DNA from: Epiperipatus broadwayi
Taxonomy: Eukaryota > Onychophora > Udeonychophora > Euonychophora > Peripatidae
DNA: 64,000 bases
Direction of reading: 5' to 3'
NCBI GenBank assembly: GCA_028023455.1
Contig: JAQFVV010001057.1
Span: 41,001-105,000, forward strand
Positions 52,010 through 64,000 of this stretch are shown here, piece by piece; positions within the stretch are counted from its first letter, which is position 1; every line of letters starts with the position of its first letter. A program made the translations under genes and the position numbers. The notes under the pieces were generated by a model that was not told the DNA's origin, searched no databases, and worked only from the letters and a program-made list of their open reading frames with translations.

Positions 52010-55000
52010 TTTAGTCAATGAATTAATGGTTATTTTATGCTGCTTTCATTTATTTATTAGTTGAAATACACACATCTTATATATATATATATACCAACAC
52101 AATTATTTAGATATATGAAATGATAGAGAACTAATACATATTGACCCATACATAAATCTGCTATAAACTGTTTGGTAAAAAAGAAATGTGTTTTTTATAT
52201 ATATTAAAATTGCTTCTTAAATAACTTTTAGAAAAATGAAACAGTTCAAATGATTCACACTGAGCTGGATATTTTATTCCTTGCAGCATTATACTTTGTG
52301 ATCTCTACCTGCCCTGTTCAGACAAAGAGTTTGATTCCTGCTCTAATAAAACCTAAAATAAAAATTGTGACAAAAAAACTTGAAACTTTCCTATCAAATA
52401 GGTTAGTTAATAGGAATGGATGAATATCAAACTGCTCAATAATGAATATAATCTTTTTTCTGAACAAGAAAGTTATTATAGAGATTTTAATATACAATAA
52501 GCTATTTAACAACTGCTTTACCTAAATCAAAAAGAATTAGCACTAAATGTTGACCATGAAGTCATTACAAAAATGAATGTAGTTTTAAAATGAAACCTTT
52601 AAAATTATATATGGTTAATATGAATTAGAAAAATATTAGATTTGTAATGAAATTTTATGGCAATATTTCCTTCAGCCAATGAGCAGTTAGTTTCCTTTAA
52701 CCTACTCCAGAGCTAATTGCTATAAACTTGACTAATCAATGGCATATAATATCCACATTCACAGAAAAAAATTAGCCTTTGACTTTTTCAGTGATGATTT
52801 AAGAGTCAAAACTGAAATTAATGCTTTTATTCATCTAGCATCATCATTAATCCTTTCTATTAATCAAGCTAAATTAGGTAAAATAAATGGCTAGGATAAT
52901 GCATATAAAATTTCAAAAAAAATATATCTAGTAAAAATCATCTTTGGTATTAAAATGGAATCTAATCCAGCTTGTATTGAGTTGCAAATATGTAAATACT
53001 TTTACCAGTTGCACATATTTCTAATAAATGCAAACTTAATTATTCACTATTTCCAAATTTCTCAAATTCTTTAAACATAAATGAATGTACATCTATTATA
53101 TATCTAACAGATGAAATATTATAGTTCTGAATATGATGTAAGGTTTGACTTCAGATTGGAGTTTGGATATTTTCTCCTGGTGGCTGATCATTTCTCAAAG
53201 AAAATTCAGATGTTTTTTTAGGTAATTGGTCCATAGACAATCCAGTTAATAATCAAATATTTGTTGATAAATGAATATAGCGTTATTTACTGGAAAATAA
53301 AGTGAATAGAATTGTTAATCGCTCAGGAAGTTGTCGATGCGCTGAACATCAAAAAAAAAGAAAACCGATTGAAATAAGGTAGTTACCTTTATCAATGCTA
53401 AAAAAAGCTAAATATACATTTATTAGCAATGTGTAACGTATATATATATATATATAAATATGTATGTGTGCATGTGTTTAATATAAATATTTATATAAAT
53501 ACCCAGACAGTTTGCTACTGAATCATTTTGCTATATATAAATTATTTACAAACTAAAATGGCGGTAAAAAGTATTGAATAATTTGTTCAGAGAACTTATA
53601 ATAAATAAATCATATAACTATTGCTAGCTAGTAAAAAACATTTAAAAAAAAAAGTAATAAATTTTCTTATAAAAGTTTTAATTCTACATTTTATTCATAT
53701 AAATTTTAATGCTGTAAAAAAAAAAAAACATACAATGAATAAATTAGTTTTCCATTTGGCAACCTTAAATTTCATAGAAAAAGATTACTGACATTTGTTA
53801 AAATTTACATAACAAGAGTATCTACTTCCAGTTTTATCTAGTTACAGTTTGAATTCTAATAATACATTAAAAAAAAAAAAAGGAAAGCAAACTCAAATAA
53901 GTGAACAAGTAGAATATTTAATCATATTATATATAATGTTATATAAATATTTAAGATAGAAATTTTGATAGATGTACGCATAGAAATATTATTTGTAAGT
54001 TTATACATGTCTAGGTAGTGTACGCTATGTATATAGTGAGAAAATAATTGCAGAAATTATTTTAAGAATTAAATAACTAAAAATAAATGATGATAGATGA
54101 GAATTAAATAACGAATATGTAAAAATTAAAAATAAATATATAAAAAGAAACTAATCTAGATATATTTTTGAGAACAATAAACATGAATTAACTTATGGTA
54201 TTTGGAAAATGGAAGACAAATACCAGGGAGCAAGAGTATTCATGTAGGCATACTAAAAAAGAAAATAGTTGGAAGTGATCACACTCACACTATAACAGGG
54301 ATTAAGACAATATGTGTCAATAATTAGATACAAAATATGAAGTAGAACTATATGGTGCAACTATATGGATCTGATTCATGGCAGAGGGATAAATGTAGAA
54401 GCAGTAAATGTAGGCTATAGTAGACCACCACAGTAGTCTCCATAGAAAGAAAGGTCAACTACTATGATATATATTACAAATTTTTATAAAATTGTAGTTA
54501 TATTTTATAGTCAAAATATTAAATAAGTGTAGTCAATCTAATTTATGTTTGTATTTATAATATTTAGCTATGTTTATTTTGAAAGGATATCATAGCTGAC
54601 AAACAATTTGTTTAGTTTAGGATATACCAATTAGCAGAATCAATGGTAGAATCAAGGTCATTAATAGTAAAAGATGGGTTATTCATATTTGACTTTTCAG
54701 TTGAAAATCATCAATGGACAAAAAATTGAATAAAGTTAACAACTGCTCTGGGTATGAATTCAGTGATCATAAATAGAAAGGTAGATATTTTGAATCAAAA
54801 TTATATAAATAATCTGAAATACATAACATCAAAGGTTAGTGATAATCTTTTTATGTAGTTCAGATCAAAAAAAGTATTTTTGTGAATAGTAACAATATTA
54901 CTTTGCTAGATAAGGAGTGTTGAGACAGGAAACAAAATGTGTGGCTCTGATAAACCCAAACTTCTCATATTTGTTTGCCTAATTTAAAAATTATATGCAT

Positions 55001-55500
55001 TCTTTTTTATCTAAACATATTGACTGACTGCATTTGATTGATTGCTACCAAGCTTTGTGAACAATTGAAAATTATGATACAGCTTTTTAGCAGCTAGCAA
55101 AGTCTTGTAAGTATAAAGAATTGTTGGAGAATCTGTTATTGAAGCAATTCTATGGGAGACATATAATGAGAAGTTTTATTAATAATTAATGAGTCAAACT
55201 GAATTGCCCTAGACATTAGTAATTTTAAAAAAGAATAGTTATTAAATGCCAGATTAACATATGTAAAATTATCAAAAGGATCTGCAAGAAAACATAAACA
55301 AAACAAAAAAAAAAAAGATAGTTGGATATAATATTGTTAATGCTGTACCAAAAATAGTCATATATTACAAAAAATATATATTTATGAGATTTGGAGGATT
55401 AAGTCACATAAAGAAAATATATACCCCCACCCCTAAAAATACAAAAAATAAATAAAAGTGGAAACATCAATACAAAAAAGATCTTTTAAGCAATACGTGA
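52010..55500. other. No gene recognised
   Basis: AT-rich. A weak LINE-like trace may exist near 54340-54370 (LYGATIWI, LYGSDSW), too decayed to call. Confidence 0.45.
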
Positions 55501-55559
55501 ATAATAGAATAACTCTCATGATTACACTGTGTATTTATTTGTTTGATATAAATGAAATT

Positions 55560-56130
55560 ATTTTATAAATTATAAAAATGTAATTTATTATTAACTAAGT
55601 TAATGTTTATTAATTAAAAACATGTACTTAATCTGAAACAATTTGAAGAGATATCGGAAAACAGATTAGAAATAAATAAAGAAATTTAATTAGGATTAAA
55701 AATTGCAACTAGAAAATAACCAAGTTAAGTTCTTAAAGCAAGATAACAAGTACATATAAAAGAAATAATGCTGTATGGGAGCTGAAAAGTGATCAATAAA
55801 AATATGATAAAAATACATTCAGTTTTAGAAGGAGCTGCATTGTCATGAGCAGTTGAATTGTCATCATCAAAAATGCAATTAATATTGTCATGGACTGATG
55901 ATGAGTAGATGGAATATGGTTAGACTAAAGCCATTAAATTATAGTGGATTTTGCCATCTGAAAAAATGAATGTAGAGACTCACCAGACTAGAACATTATT
56001 ATTATTTATTTAATGTCTATGGATGTATGTTATAAACAATTAATAATTTATAAACATATATGTTTATTTAATTGGTTAAACCACATTCCTAAAGGTTATG
56101 AATAAATAATACTCTATTGACAAAGTTGTG
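55560..56130 (+). repeat. Probable 5' LTR of the gypsy remnant
   Basis: Diverged match to 58430-58960. An alternative is a repeated LINE scrap, because a stretch near 55770 can be read as LYGS-like. Confidence 0.35.
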
Positions 56131-56289
56131 AAAATAAAATGGATCCGTCTATTTTTTAAGCTTTATGTTTGCTTTTGCTAACATTGATAGAAATACTAAG
56201 TGTCTAATAAATTGATATATGTGTCATCTCATTCTTTGGCTGTGAGGAAAATATATAAGTACGTTGCTGTTAGTTAAGTGCCCTACATC

Positions 56290-56720
56290 TGAATGAAGGG
56301 TAGTTGGAAACAACAAATAATTTAGTACTATTATACAATTTAATGGAGAAGCTGTACAAAAGCATAATATTAGGTAAAATAAATAAAAACACTAAGGATA
56401 TCTTTATCACAAATGTTGATTAAAGAATTCAAATTAGTAGCATTTTGAATTTGGCCATGATGCAGCAATTAAAATAGCCATCCTATTAAACTATGCAGGG
56501 CATAGGGTTAGTAATATGAAAGCTGATTTTGTAATTCAGACACTGAAAAGCTATGATATGCCACAATAATAGAAAAACTGAATAATTATTTCAGTCCTCA
56601 ATCATCAAGTCATATAGTACAATTTTTACAACAAATGGTAAGTTAAAAGAGAAAACTTAAAAAAAATATGATCAAGCTCTTACAGAATCACTGGAAAGCT
56701 GCCTCTAAGTACTCTCTAGA
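56290..56720 (+). pseudogene. Gypsy gag remnant
   Basis: The translation AILLNYAGHRVSNM, then a TLKSYDM-like stretch and KLNNYFSPQSS parallels the gypsy gag signature of type LLxYAGxxV...YDxAxxKLxxYFxPQ. Stops and shifts throughout. Confidence 0.55.
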
Positions 56721-57059
56721 GAAATATATTTTGAAATAGATGCTTGTTATTATCAATTTAACTAGTGAAGTGATCATGAGACTAGAATAGGTGATAGTCA
56801 TAGATCATAAATGGAAATATTCAGAGTGCTAGTGCTTCTAAGGAGAGTAACAGTCATTAATAAAGGTGAAATATTTTCTTATGGTATATCAGATCATTTT
56901 GTTAAAGTTGCAAGAGAAATAATAAAACTGCAGAATTGGAGTGAAAAAATATGCATTAAAAATGTACTGCTGAGACAATAAAAAAAAAAAACAAGAAAGA
57001 AATAATGAATTTACAGAAATATTTATATCCATTTAAAAAATAAAACCATGAGAATTAAG

Positions 57060-57400
57060 AGTCTGAATCAGATAATGTTGGCTGTCAAAATATATAACAA
57101 ATAGAGATAGAAATAGACAATAAAGCTTGTGTATTTACAATTGAATTTAGCAACTGGAAAATGTAATTTTTAGCTGCAACAGCATTCCATTTTTGACTAA
57201 ACCAATTTTAAAAGCTAAAAATTGTTAATAGACACATAATTATGATTGTATGAAATATATGAATGTGATGCAAGTAAAAAATACATTAAAATTACTGCAA
57301 TTATATATTAGATGGACAATATTGATCTTACTATAGAAAGGGAATGATATGCTCTTTTATGTATTAAAATTTTGCTTAATTAATAAAATTTATATCAAGC
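57060..57400 (+). pseudogene. Gypsy protease-like remnant (tentative)
   Basis: IEIEIDNKACVF near 57100 may correspond to the protease active-site region (usually IDTGA), with NK in place of TG. Weak. Confidence 0.25.
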
Positions 57401-57544
57401 AGGAATTAAAAAATCAAGTGAAAAATCAGTTTAAGATTTCACAATGGAAAATACTGTCAAACAATGAAAAAAATTCAAGTGTGTAAAAGCCACAGAAGAT
57501 TACTTTGCTTCACTACCTAAAGTGATAAAAGAAAAAAATTAAAA

Positions 57545-58083
57545 AATATGAACATTATTAGCTTCTTCAAAGAAATTTATAGCATATCCATCTGGAACAA
57601 ACTATGGAGTAAACCATGCACATCTTATATGAGCCTATTGTTTCTGGTGTTCGTGAATTTATATCCAAAGTGGATGGAATATAAAATTGTAAAAAGCAAA
57701 GACATGGTAAAAACTCAGCAAATTAAATAAAATCTTTGTTATATCATCCAGTTTAGTGTTTATTTTTTTCAAATTTGAAAAATTTTAACAGGAATGTGGA
57801 AACATAATCCTACACATCAATACCATTCTAAATCAAATAGTTTAGCAGAAAAAGCAGTTCTAAAATTTAAATAGGCACTATAAGAGCAAGAATGGAATCT
57901 CAAATTTGCATGAAAGTTTTATTTTTTCAATACTATATACCACCAACTACAACAGGTGAATTTCCAGCTGATATGATGTTTGGAAAAAAAAAACTGAAAA
58001 ATAAACTGATAGTATTTATATCAGAAGTGAATCAAGAGATAACTGAAGCAGAAAATTTAAATCATGTGAAGAATGACAAAATC
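57545..58083 (+). pseudogene. Gypsy integrase remnant
   Basis: FLVFVNLYPKWMEYKIVKS (57640 on) matches the integrase core of type FLVVVDAYSKWPEVxIVKS; the first catalytic Asp is replaced by Asn. Downstream, SNSLAEKAVLKFK (57835-57875) matches the SNGLAERAVQTFK stretch holding the catalytic Glu, and PPTTTGEFPADMMFGKK (57940 on) matches TPHxTTGxSPAELLMGR. Frames change at least twice. Confidence 0.8.
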
Positions 58084-58326
58084 TGAATAGTGTTATATTG
58101 CATTGGCATATAAACCATATCCTCTGACAAATCATGATAACAGTCAAATTAATAGAAGAGTGAATACTAAATATTAATCTGCTTAAAAAAACTAAAGGAA
58201 ATGGAAACAAATGTCACAGATAGGGACAAGGTTAATAGTGAGAGAGCCATTTATCCATGAATATAAAGGTTTGAAGAATTAGAACATCTACTTCAGAGAG
58301 TGTGTTATTTAAAAAAAAGTTTTTGA

Positions 58327-58344
58327 AGTGGAGGGGGGAGGGGA
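58327..58344 (+). promoter_or_regulatory. Polypurine tract
   Basis: AGTGGAGGGGGGAGGGGA, a conspicuous purine run immediately before the right direct repeat, in the place where plus-strand DNA priming occurs in LTR retrotransposons. TGTTAAC starts at 58370. Confidence 0.6.
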
Positions 58345-58429
58345 TACATTTAAGTATATATATATATATTGTTAACATACGTATATATATATATTGGATA
58401 TATATGCATTCATTATACAAATTTTAAAA

Positions 58430-58960
58430 ATGTAATTTATTCATAAATGATTTATTTTGCATTAAAACTAAAAATACATAGTTACTAGAAAAAGATTTGA
58501 AAACAAAGTGGAAATAATTTTAAAAAATTAATTAAGATAAATTAAAAAGCCAACTACAAAAAATAAAAGTTTAATTCTTAAAGCAAGATTATAATTACAG
58601 AATAAAAAAGTAATTATTTATGGGAAGTGGAAGATAAACAACAAAGAGATGATAAAAGGATAGTTTTAGTTTCAATATTTGGTCAGTCACCACTGAAGAA
58701 TACAGTTATAGTACCATTGAATGATGATGATTAGGCATGAAGAGTAGAGTGTAACTAGACTAAGTATATTAACTCTCAGTTAATTTTGATACTAAAATGT
58801 TCAAAGCACAAGTCTTTATTATTTTATAAACCTGGTGGCATATACATTGTAAGTAAATAATATTTTATCATTAGATATATGCATAAATATTATTGTTAAT
58901 TCTAATTGTATAATAAATTATTATAGACATTCCCTAAGTTTTTAATATGACAATTAAGTG
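58430..58960 (+). repeat. Probable 3' LTR of the gypsy remnant
   Basis: Diverged match to 55560-56130, starting shortly after the polypurine tract. Confidence 0.35.
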
Positions 58961-59499
58961 CACTATTTTTAGATGAAAAACAGACTTCCCAGGATTATAA
59001 GTTTTAATTAAATGTTGAAAATAGACTACAACTACAGAATCAATTAGATTGGGGGTGTGTGTAAGAAGCAGGAAAACAATAGTTTTATGATATAAAAAGC
59101 TATCATGATTATTATTATTTATTAAGCCTCTGGGTATATATAAATATATACATACAGGGATTTATTATTATGTTGTTTATATCATATATACAAAATCCAG
59201 TTTTTCTGTTCTATGATGGGTGAATAAATGTTTGTCTGATGACATCACAACCACAATATTTATGTGAAAGAAGTAATTCTGCCATTAAATAAAAAACACT
59301 GGGGGAAAAGTCAGTATGAATGCATTTAATCACAGAATTATAATGTATATTTCGATGTAAAGCTTCCCATCCAGCTGCATAAAGAGCTGCAAATGTTAAT
59401 TATGTAATTCAATGTTAAGGCACTGCATGATTTCATGCTCTGGCAATCTCCTAATATAGTTCAGATGAGCAACATACTTAGCAATGTTAATTTAAAATG

Positions 59500-61020
59500 T
59501 AACAAATTCTTATATATTAGTAATGTTTAATAAAAAACATATTTACGTTAAATCTCAAAAAAAATTGTTAATAAAAAAAATATTACAAAAATGGTGGGCA
59601 TTTTTGTATTCCAACATTATTAAATGTTAACTATTAATCAAGCTAAAAAAACTTATGATTAGTTGAACATTATTGAAAAAAATATATTCAGAGGGCACTC
59701 CAGTAAATATCAAATATAAGATGTATATTTAAAAATGTAAATTTTAATTTATTAAAATTTGAAAATTTATTTATATAATATTTAAATGCTTTTAAATCTT
59801 TAAAAAATTTGTTAAACCAACCAATTATTACAAAAATGACAGTCCACCATTAAAAATCTGCTTGGAAAAAAACACATACTTTTAACTAGAGTTATAGTAT
59901 GTAAATTGTAAAAAAAATGTGATTACAGTACATAAATTCATGTTTGAAATGCGATATATAATGAGGAAAAAAATAGATGCTTTAGTACCATATTTATATT
60001 TAGTTTTTATTAGCATATAATTGAAGTCTTTTGGGGCAGCTACATTTCTCACTTTTAATGTATAACATTAAAATATTTTGTTTAATTTATATTAAATCTC
60101 AAAAAAAAAAAAATTGTTAAAGCAACCAATTAAAAAAAAAACACCAGGTTTTACACAGCCCACGCAGACTGATATTATATATAAAATCATTGTTTTCTCT
60201 ATTGTTTGACTGGTAAATGTATTAATGTCATGTGTCAAATTCATAAAGAAGCATATTTTTTATTGAAAAAATATTATTTCTTCCACCATTAAACTGCAAA
60301 CTATTTTATGCAAAGAAATAAAACTTTTTGAAGGAAAAAATGCTCAGAAAAAAATCAGTACACGTGCTTTTAACTAGAAACTATAGTATTTAAATCATGA
60401 AAAAAATGTGATTATAGTATATAATTTAATAAAAAAAAATAGATGCTATAGAAACTTATTTATATTTAGTTTTGGTTAGCATATATAAAGAAAGTTGGTA
60501 TATATGCTTTTAACTACAAAGGTATTGTATTTAAATCATAAAGAAAATATAATTACAGTATATAAATTCATGTTTGAAATGTGATATTGAATGAAGAAAA
60601 AAATAGATGCCATATATCATATTTACATCCAATAAATAATATTAATATTATTACAAAAACAACAGCATTTCAGGATTTTATTTTTTTATTCAGAGGGTAC
60701 TATAGTAAATAATATTATTTATGTTTGTATTAAACACTGTCAAATTTACGTATAGGTAATAACTGCCTTTCAGACTGAATACATTTCTCACATTTATTTA
60801 TATAATATTAAAATCTTTTGTTTAGTTTACATTAGATATTTTAAAAAAAATTGCTAAAGTAACCAATTAAAAAAATGACAAAAAATATTGTCAAATTTTA
60901 AGATTGCAAAATCAGAAAGAAAAAAATGTAAATTCCAAAAACGATGAACTTTCAGGCTGTGCACATTTCTCACATTTATTTATATAATATTTAAATATTT
61001 TGTTAGCTATCAAATTTAAA
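59500..61020. repeat. Cluster of diverged tandem-like repeats
   Basis: Two alternating modules recur. Module one (CTCACATTTATTTATATAAT, TTTTGTTTA, TTAAATCTCAAAAAA, ATTGTTAAA(G)CAACCAATTA) is seen near 59500, 59740, 60046, 60788 and 60970. Module two (TTTTAACTAGA, GTATTTAAATCAT, ATGTGATTACAGTATATAA, AAAATAGATGC) is seen near 59880, 60365 and 60505. Units are unequal and diverged. No coding capacity. Confidence 0.65.
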
Positions 61021-61229
61021 TATCAAAGTGATGGTCTTTCAAAAGACCAAGTACATCTGGTGGAATATAATTATATATGGCATTATTAAATTAATATAGT
61101 CAAATCCAGCTTATGTCTAATTAATTACATCAGACTTGAAGGGATTTTATTGCTAATTAATTCATTCATATTAGACATAACAGAGATAATATAAAAACAA
61201 AACTATATAACATTGTAATATCTGTGCTT

Positions 61230-61230
61230 C

Positions 61231-61262
<32 letters not shown>
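61230..61262. repeat. (TA)n(TG)n microsatellite
   Basis: Short TA run followed by TG run. The ORF across it is an artefact. Confidence 0.85.
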
Positions 61263-62254
61263 TTAGTTACTCATTGGAATCAAATGACCGAAGTGAGAAG
61301 AACGTCCTTGAATTTTTTTTTTCTATTTTCACACAAAATTATTAGTGATGTACTTAAATTTAAAAGAACTTACAGAAAACAGTATTTACAGCTATTTTTA
61401 ATTATATCTAAAGTAATGATGGAATTTCTTAAACATATTCAAACTATCAACAAGACATACTTTTTTATATACTATATTTAATAGTAAACATATAGTATTT
61501 TATTAGTAGTAAAGACTGCATATGTATATTTATATATCTAATTTGTTAAACACATCAACTATCAACTAACAAACATCATTCCAAGATTTTTATCTGAATA
61601 ATTAGATAATCATTTAAGTACAATATTGAATGATTACTAATTGAAAATAGAAGTTTGTTTAGGAAACTAAGATTTCAATTTCAAAGCTTCTCTCTGGACT
61701 TTAGTCCTGAACCATGGTTATAAAATTAATTCCTAATGATTGTTTTGAAAGATCTTTGTTGAATTAAATATTTTCTAGATTATTATAATAAATAATAAAA
61801 ATAAAAAGATAATATCCATGTGAACTGAGATAACTGTCAATTATTATTAACTGATAATCCCTGAAGCTAAATAACTTTTCTCATTAATCTATAATAGTTC
61901 TTTTGTTAGAGGTTTTTTTCCTTTTTCACTTAAGTATTTTCCAGTTTATTTTGGCATGAACTGTATTATGGAGAAATGAAATTAATAGGAATAGTTTTCC
62001 AATAATTACTGCCCTATTACATACATGAAAAATATTTTATTCAAATTTCAAAGTTTAATAAATATTAGCATTAACTTATTAGACCCACTCTGATAAAAAT
62101 TATGCAAAACTGAGAAAAGTAAATTGATTTACAAAAGAAATAAAATTGTTCTACTTGCAATAGCAAATGAGATATTTAATGAGTTGTCTCAATAAAAAAA
62201 ATCTCTGCATATCTATATTAATTAAATAAAGTATAACAAAATATAAAATTTGAG
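61263..62254. other. No gene recognised
   Basis: AT-rich, nothing identified. Confidence 0.5.
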
Positions 62255-62256
62255 TA

Positions 62257-63258
62257 CACCTGGGTCTCTTTTTAAGTAGACTTATTTAACACGATTTTGA
62301 AGTTACGCGATACGTGTTTCACCGGAAGTCGAACTCTGATAATGCGCTATTACTTTAAATAATAAATTTTGCACACTTACATTATATTGAAAGTAATAGC
62401 ACATTATTGGAATTCGACTTTCATCTTAGTAATTTCAATATTTTCAGTGCTTTATAATAGTAAGATTTTATGCAATAATGAAATTAAAATTATGATTTCC
62501 ACATTTTATGTATACACACATTAAATTTTACAAGATTATAATGTAAATTTGTTCAAACAATCATTTAGTGTCCACAAGTTTATTTTTAAAAGGTCAGTAA
62601 TAGCAGTGGGCACAATTAAATTTGACAATTAAAAATTAAAATCTGATTTTTAATTGTAATTAACAATTTAAAAATTACTTACGATAACTTGAAATTAATG
62701 TGATGTAAAAGGAAATTTGATTTTTTAAACGGAATTGAAAATTAAAGACAAAAATAAGAATTTAATTTTTAGTTGTTAGTTTCATAAACAATTAATAAAA
62801 TCATCGTCTCAAAGATTAATTACTAATTACGTTGTCACCAGAAAACCACTGACACAACATAAGTGTGAAGTTGGCGCTAGTTGTTTGCAAACAAACGTGT
62901 TTTTCGGCAAATAGCTATAATAATTAAAATGTGTATAAAAAAATCTAAATTACTGTACTGTAAATTATGCATAAAAATATATTATTTTGAATAAAATTAA
63001 ATATTATAGTTAAAAAAAGTTTGTCTTGTATCAATTTTTTCAAATTTGAAATTTTTTATTAGTCATATTTTATTTCCTTATTTTTTTTTGCGCGAATTTT
63101 AAAGTAATTTTACATTGGTGCTTTGCTTTTACGCGAATTTTGAAAAATCACAGACCACACACCCCTTTTTTCAATGTAAATTATGTCTATTTTTGCGCGA
63201 TTTCATTTGCACATGTTTTCTGAGGAACCTATCTATCGCGTAAAACGAGACCCAGGTG
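62257..63258. mobile_element. MITE with 14-bp inverted ends and TA flanks
   Basis: TACACCTGGGTCTC at 62255-62268 and its perfect complement at 63247-63260; similarity continues for about six more bases (TTTTA). If the outer TA is the target duplication, the element is 1,002 bp with CACCTGGGTCTC ends and fits a Tc1/mariner-type non-autonomous element. Inside is a second inverted pair (62320-62351 and 62385-62417, around CTATTACTTT). GCGCGA/TCGCGT motifs lie near the right end. No transposase ORF. Confidence 0.7.
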
Positions 63259-63483
63259 TATATATTAAAAAAAAGTAGAGTATAAATTGGTAATTTTGTT
63301 ATCTATTCCATAAATCTGTTACCTTCTCTTTTTAATAATGAGTATGACTCAATGTTAATTTTTTTTAACAGATATTATTTATGTTATAACTTATAGTCTT
63401 TGTGTTAATTGTTTAATTGCTTATGATAAGAATTGAGAAATAATATATAAAACCTATTTTTTTAAATATATATATATATATAT

Positions 63484-63617
63484 ATTTGATTTGAGAATTA
63501 ATGCACTAAAAAGCAAAAATTGTCTTTCTTAGACCCACTTTAATCTGTTAATAACCAAAATTGTGGTCAGGAAACATTTATTTTTTGCTTTTTAAGTTCA
63601 TTAGTTCTCAAATTAAA
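63484..63617. repeat. Foldback repeat with about 36-bp arms
   Basis: Left arm TTTGATTTGAGAATTAATG and AAAAAGCAAAAA (63485-63520); right arm is its complement (63580-63617) with a few mismatches, and a central unique stretch with GACCCACTTTAATCTG. Confidence 0.65.
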
Positions 63618-63888
63618 TAAAAACATTTTTTTTTTTAAATATTTTTATATATATTATTTTTTATTTTTTAATGTTAGTTTCTTTTTTTCTCCCTTTTTTA
63701 ATGAATTGTAATCACACTAAAATTTCTTCCTCATTTTCAGAAACTGCATTGATCAAATTAATTAATTAAAAATATTTTTTTATATTTCAAAATCCTTTAT
63801 ATTTTCTCATAAACAGATCATTTCTTTTTTGCTTTCTATTTTGACTGTAAATAGTTCTATAATTTCTTCTTTAAATTAAAACAAAGCA

Positions 63889-63996
<108 letters not shown>

Positions 63997-64000
63997 CACC

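Larger units (their letters stand above)
55530..58960 (+). mobile_element. Decayed Ty3/gypsy retrotransposon lacking RT
   Basis: Diverged direct repeats (about 55560-56130 and 58430-58960, sharing CTTAAAGCAAGAT and ATGGGA..TG.A plus later ACATTCC blocks) flank gag, protease-like and integrase remnants in the normal order. A polypurine tract (58327-58344) lies just before the right repeat. Between protease-like and integrase segments only about 200 bp remain, so RT and RNase H are deleted. The direct repeats are taken as LTRs with moderate confidence. Confidence 0.6.

Noticed and set aside
53430-53480. GTGTAACG near a TA run as another LTR-like end
   Set aside because: Flanks do not match the known family ends in either orientation.

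Overview
The window is AT-rich (clearly well above 60% A+T by eye) eukaryotic nuclear DNA, almost certainly from an invertebrate animal. It is built from transposable elements and simple repeats. I found no host protein gene, rRNA or tRNA gene that I can defend. The element mix is an RTE-type LINE, several Penelope-like elements (PLEs) with a GIY-YIG domain, Ty3/gypsy remains, long LTR-like elements, tRNA-derived SINEs, a TA-flanked MITE, and (TA)n/(TG)n microsatellites. I cannot name the species.

Layout. 1-1640: decayed LINE. 1.8-3.7 kb: an inverted-arm repeat family and two tRNA-like SINEs, one with a perfect 10-bp target duplication. 5.57-6.54 kb: a PLE fragment flanked by inverted copies of its own 3' end. 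6.56-8.74, 13.16-15.45 and 35.86-38.00 kb: three 2.1-2.3 kb elements beginning TGTAAC and ending GTTACA or GTTATA, each between ATAT duplications. They are best read as solo LTRs, each with a TATA box and a hairpin that presents an ACGCA loop. 11.08-12.03 kb: a 956-bp inverted/tandem element with a perfect 12-bp target duplication and a hammerhead-ribozyme-like core, a retrozyme-like candidate. 16.53-22.27 kb: a C-depleted PLE into which a full-length RTE-type LINE has inserted (18684-21979, intact 995-aa ORF, perfect 14-bp target duplication). 24.1-27.0 kb: a gag-like ORF remnant and a second, broken LINE copy. 28.27-31.71 kb: a 3.4-kb TGTAACC...GGTTACA element. 31.8-32.65 kb: two more copies of the inverted-arm family. 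32.68-34.46 kb: another PLE with an inverted 3' end. 44.4-46.2 kb: a 1.8-kb near-palindrome made of two PLE 3' halves. 55.5-59.0 kb: a decayed Ty3/gypsy element with gag, protease-like and integrase traces but no visible RT. 59-61 kb: a cluster of diverged repeats. 62.26-63.26 kb: a MITE with 14-bp inverted ends.

The most interesting thread links the PLEs and hammerhead-like RNA motifs. The 11-12 kb element carries CTGACGA, a stem II, then GAAACTAGTC. The hairpin next to the 18.5-kb PLE carries a related CTGATGA...GAAAC core. Two PLE 3' ends carry a variant (CTGTNGA, stem, GAAAC). Hammerhead motifs are known in PLEs and in the non-autonomous retrozymes, so an inference is that the 11-kb element is a ribozyme-bearing non-autonomous element mobilised by PLE machinery. 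All of this is reading by eye; no alignment, folding or database search was run.
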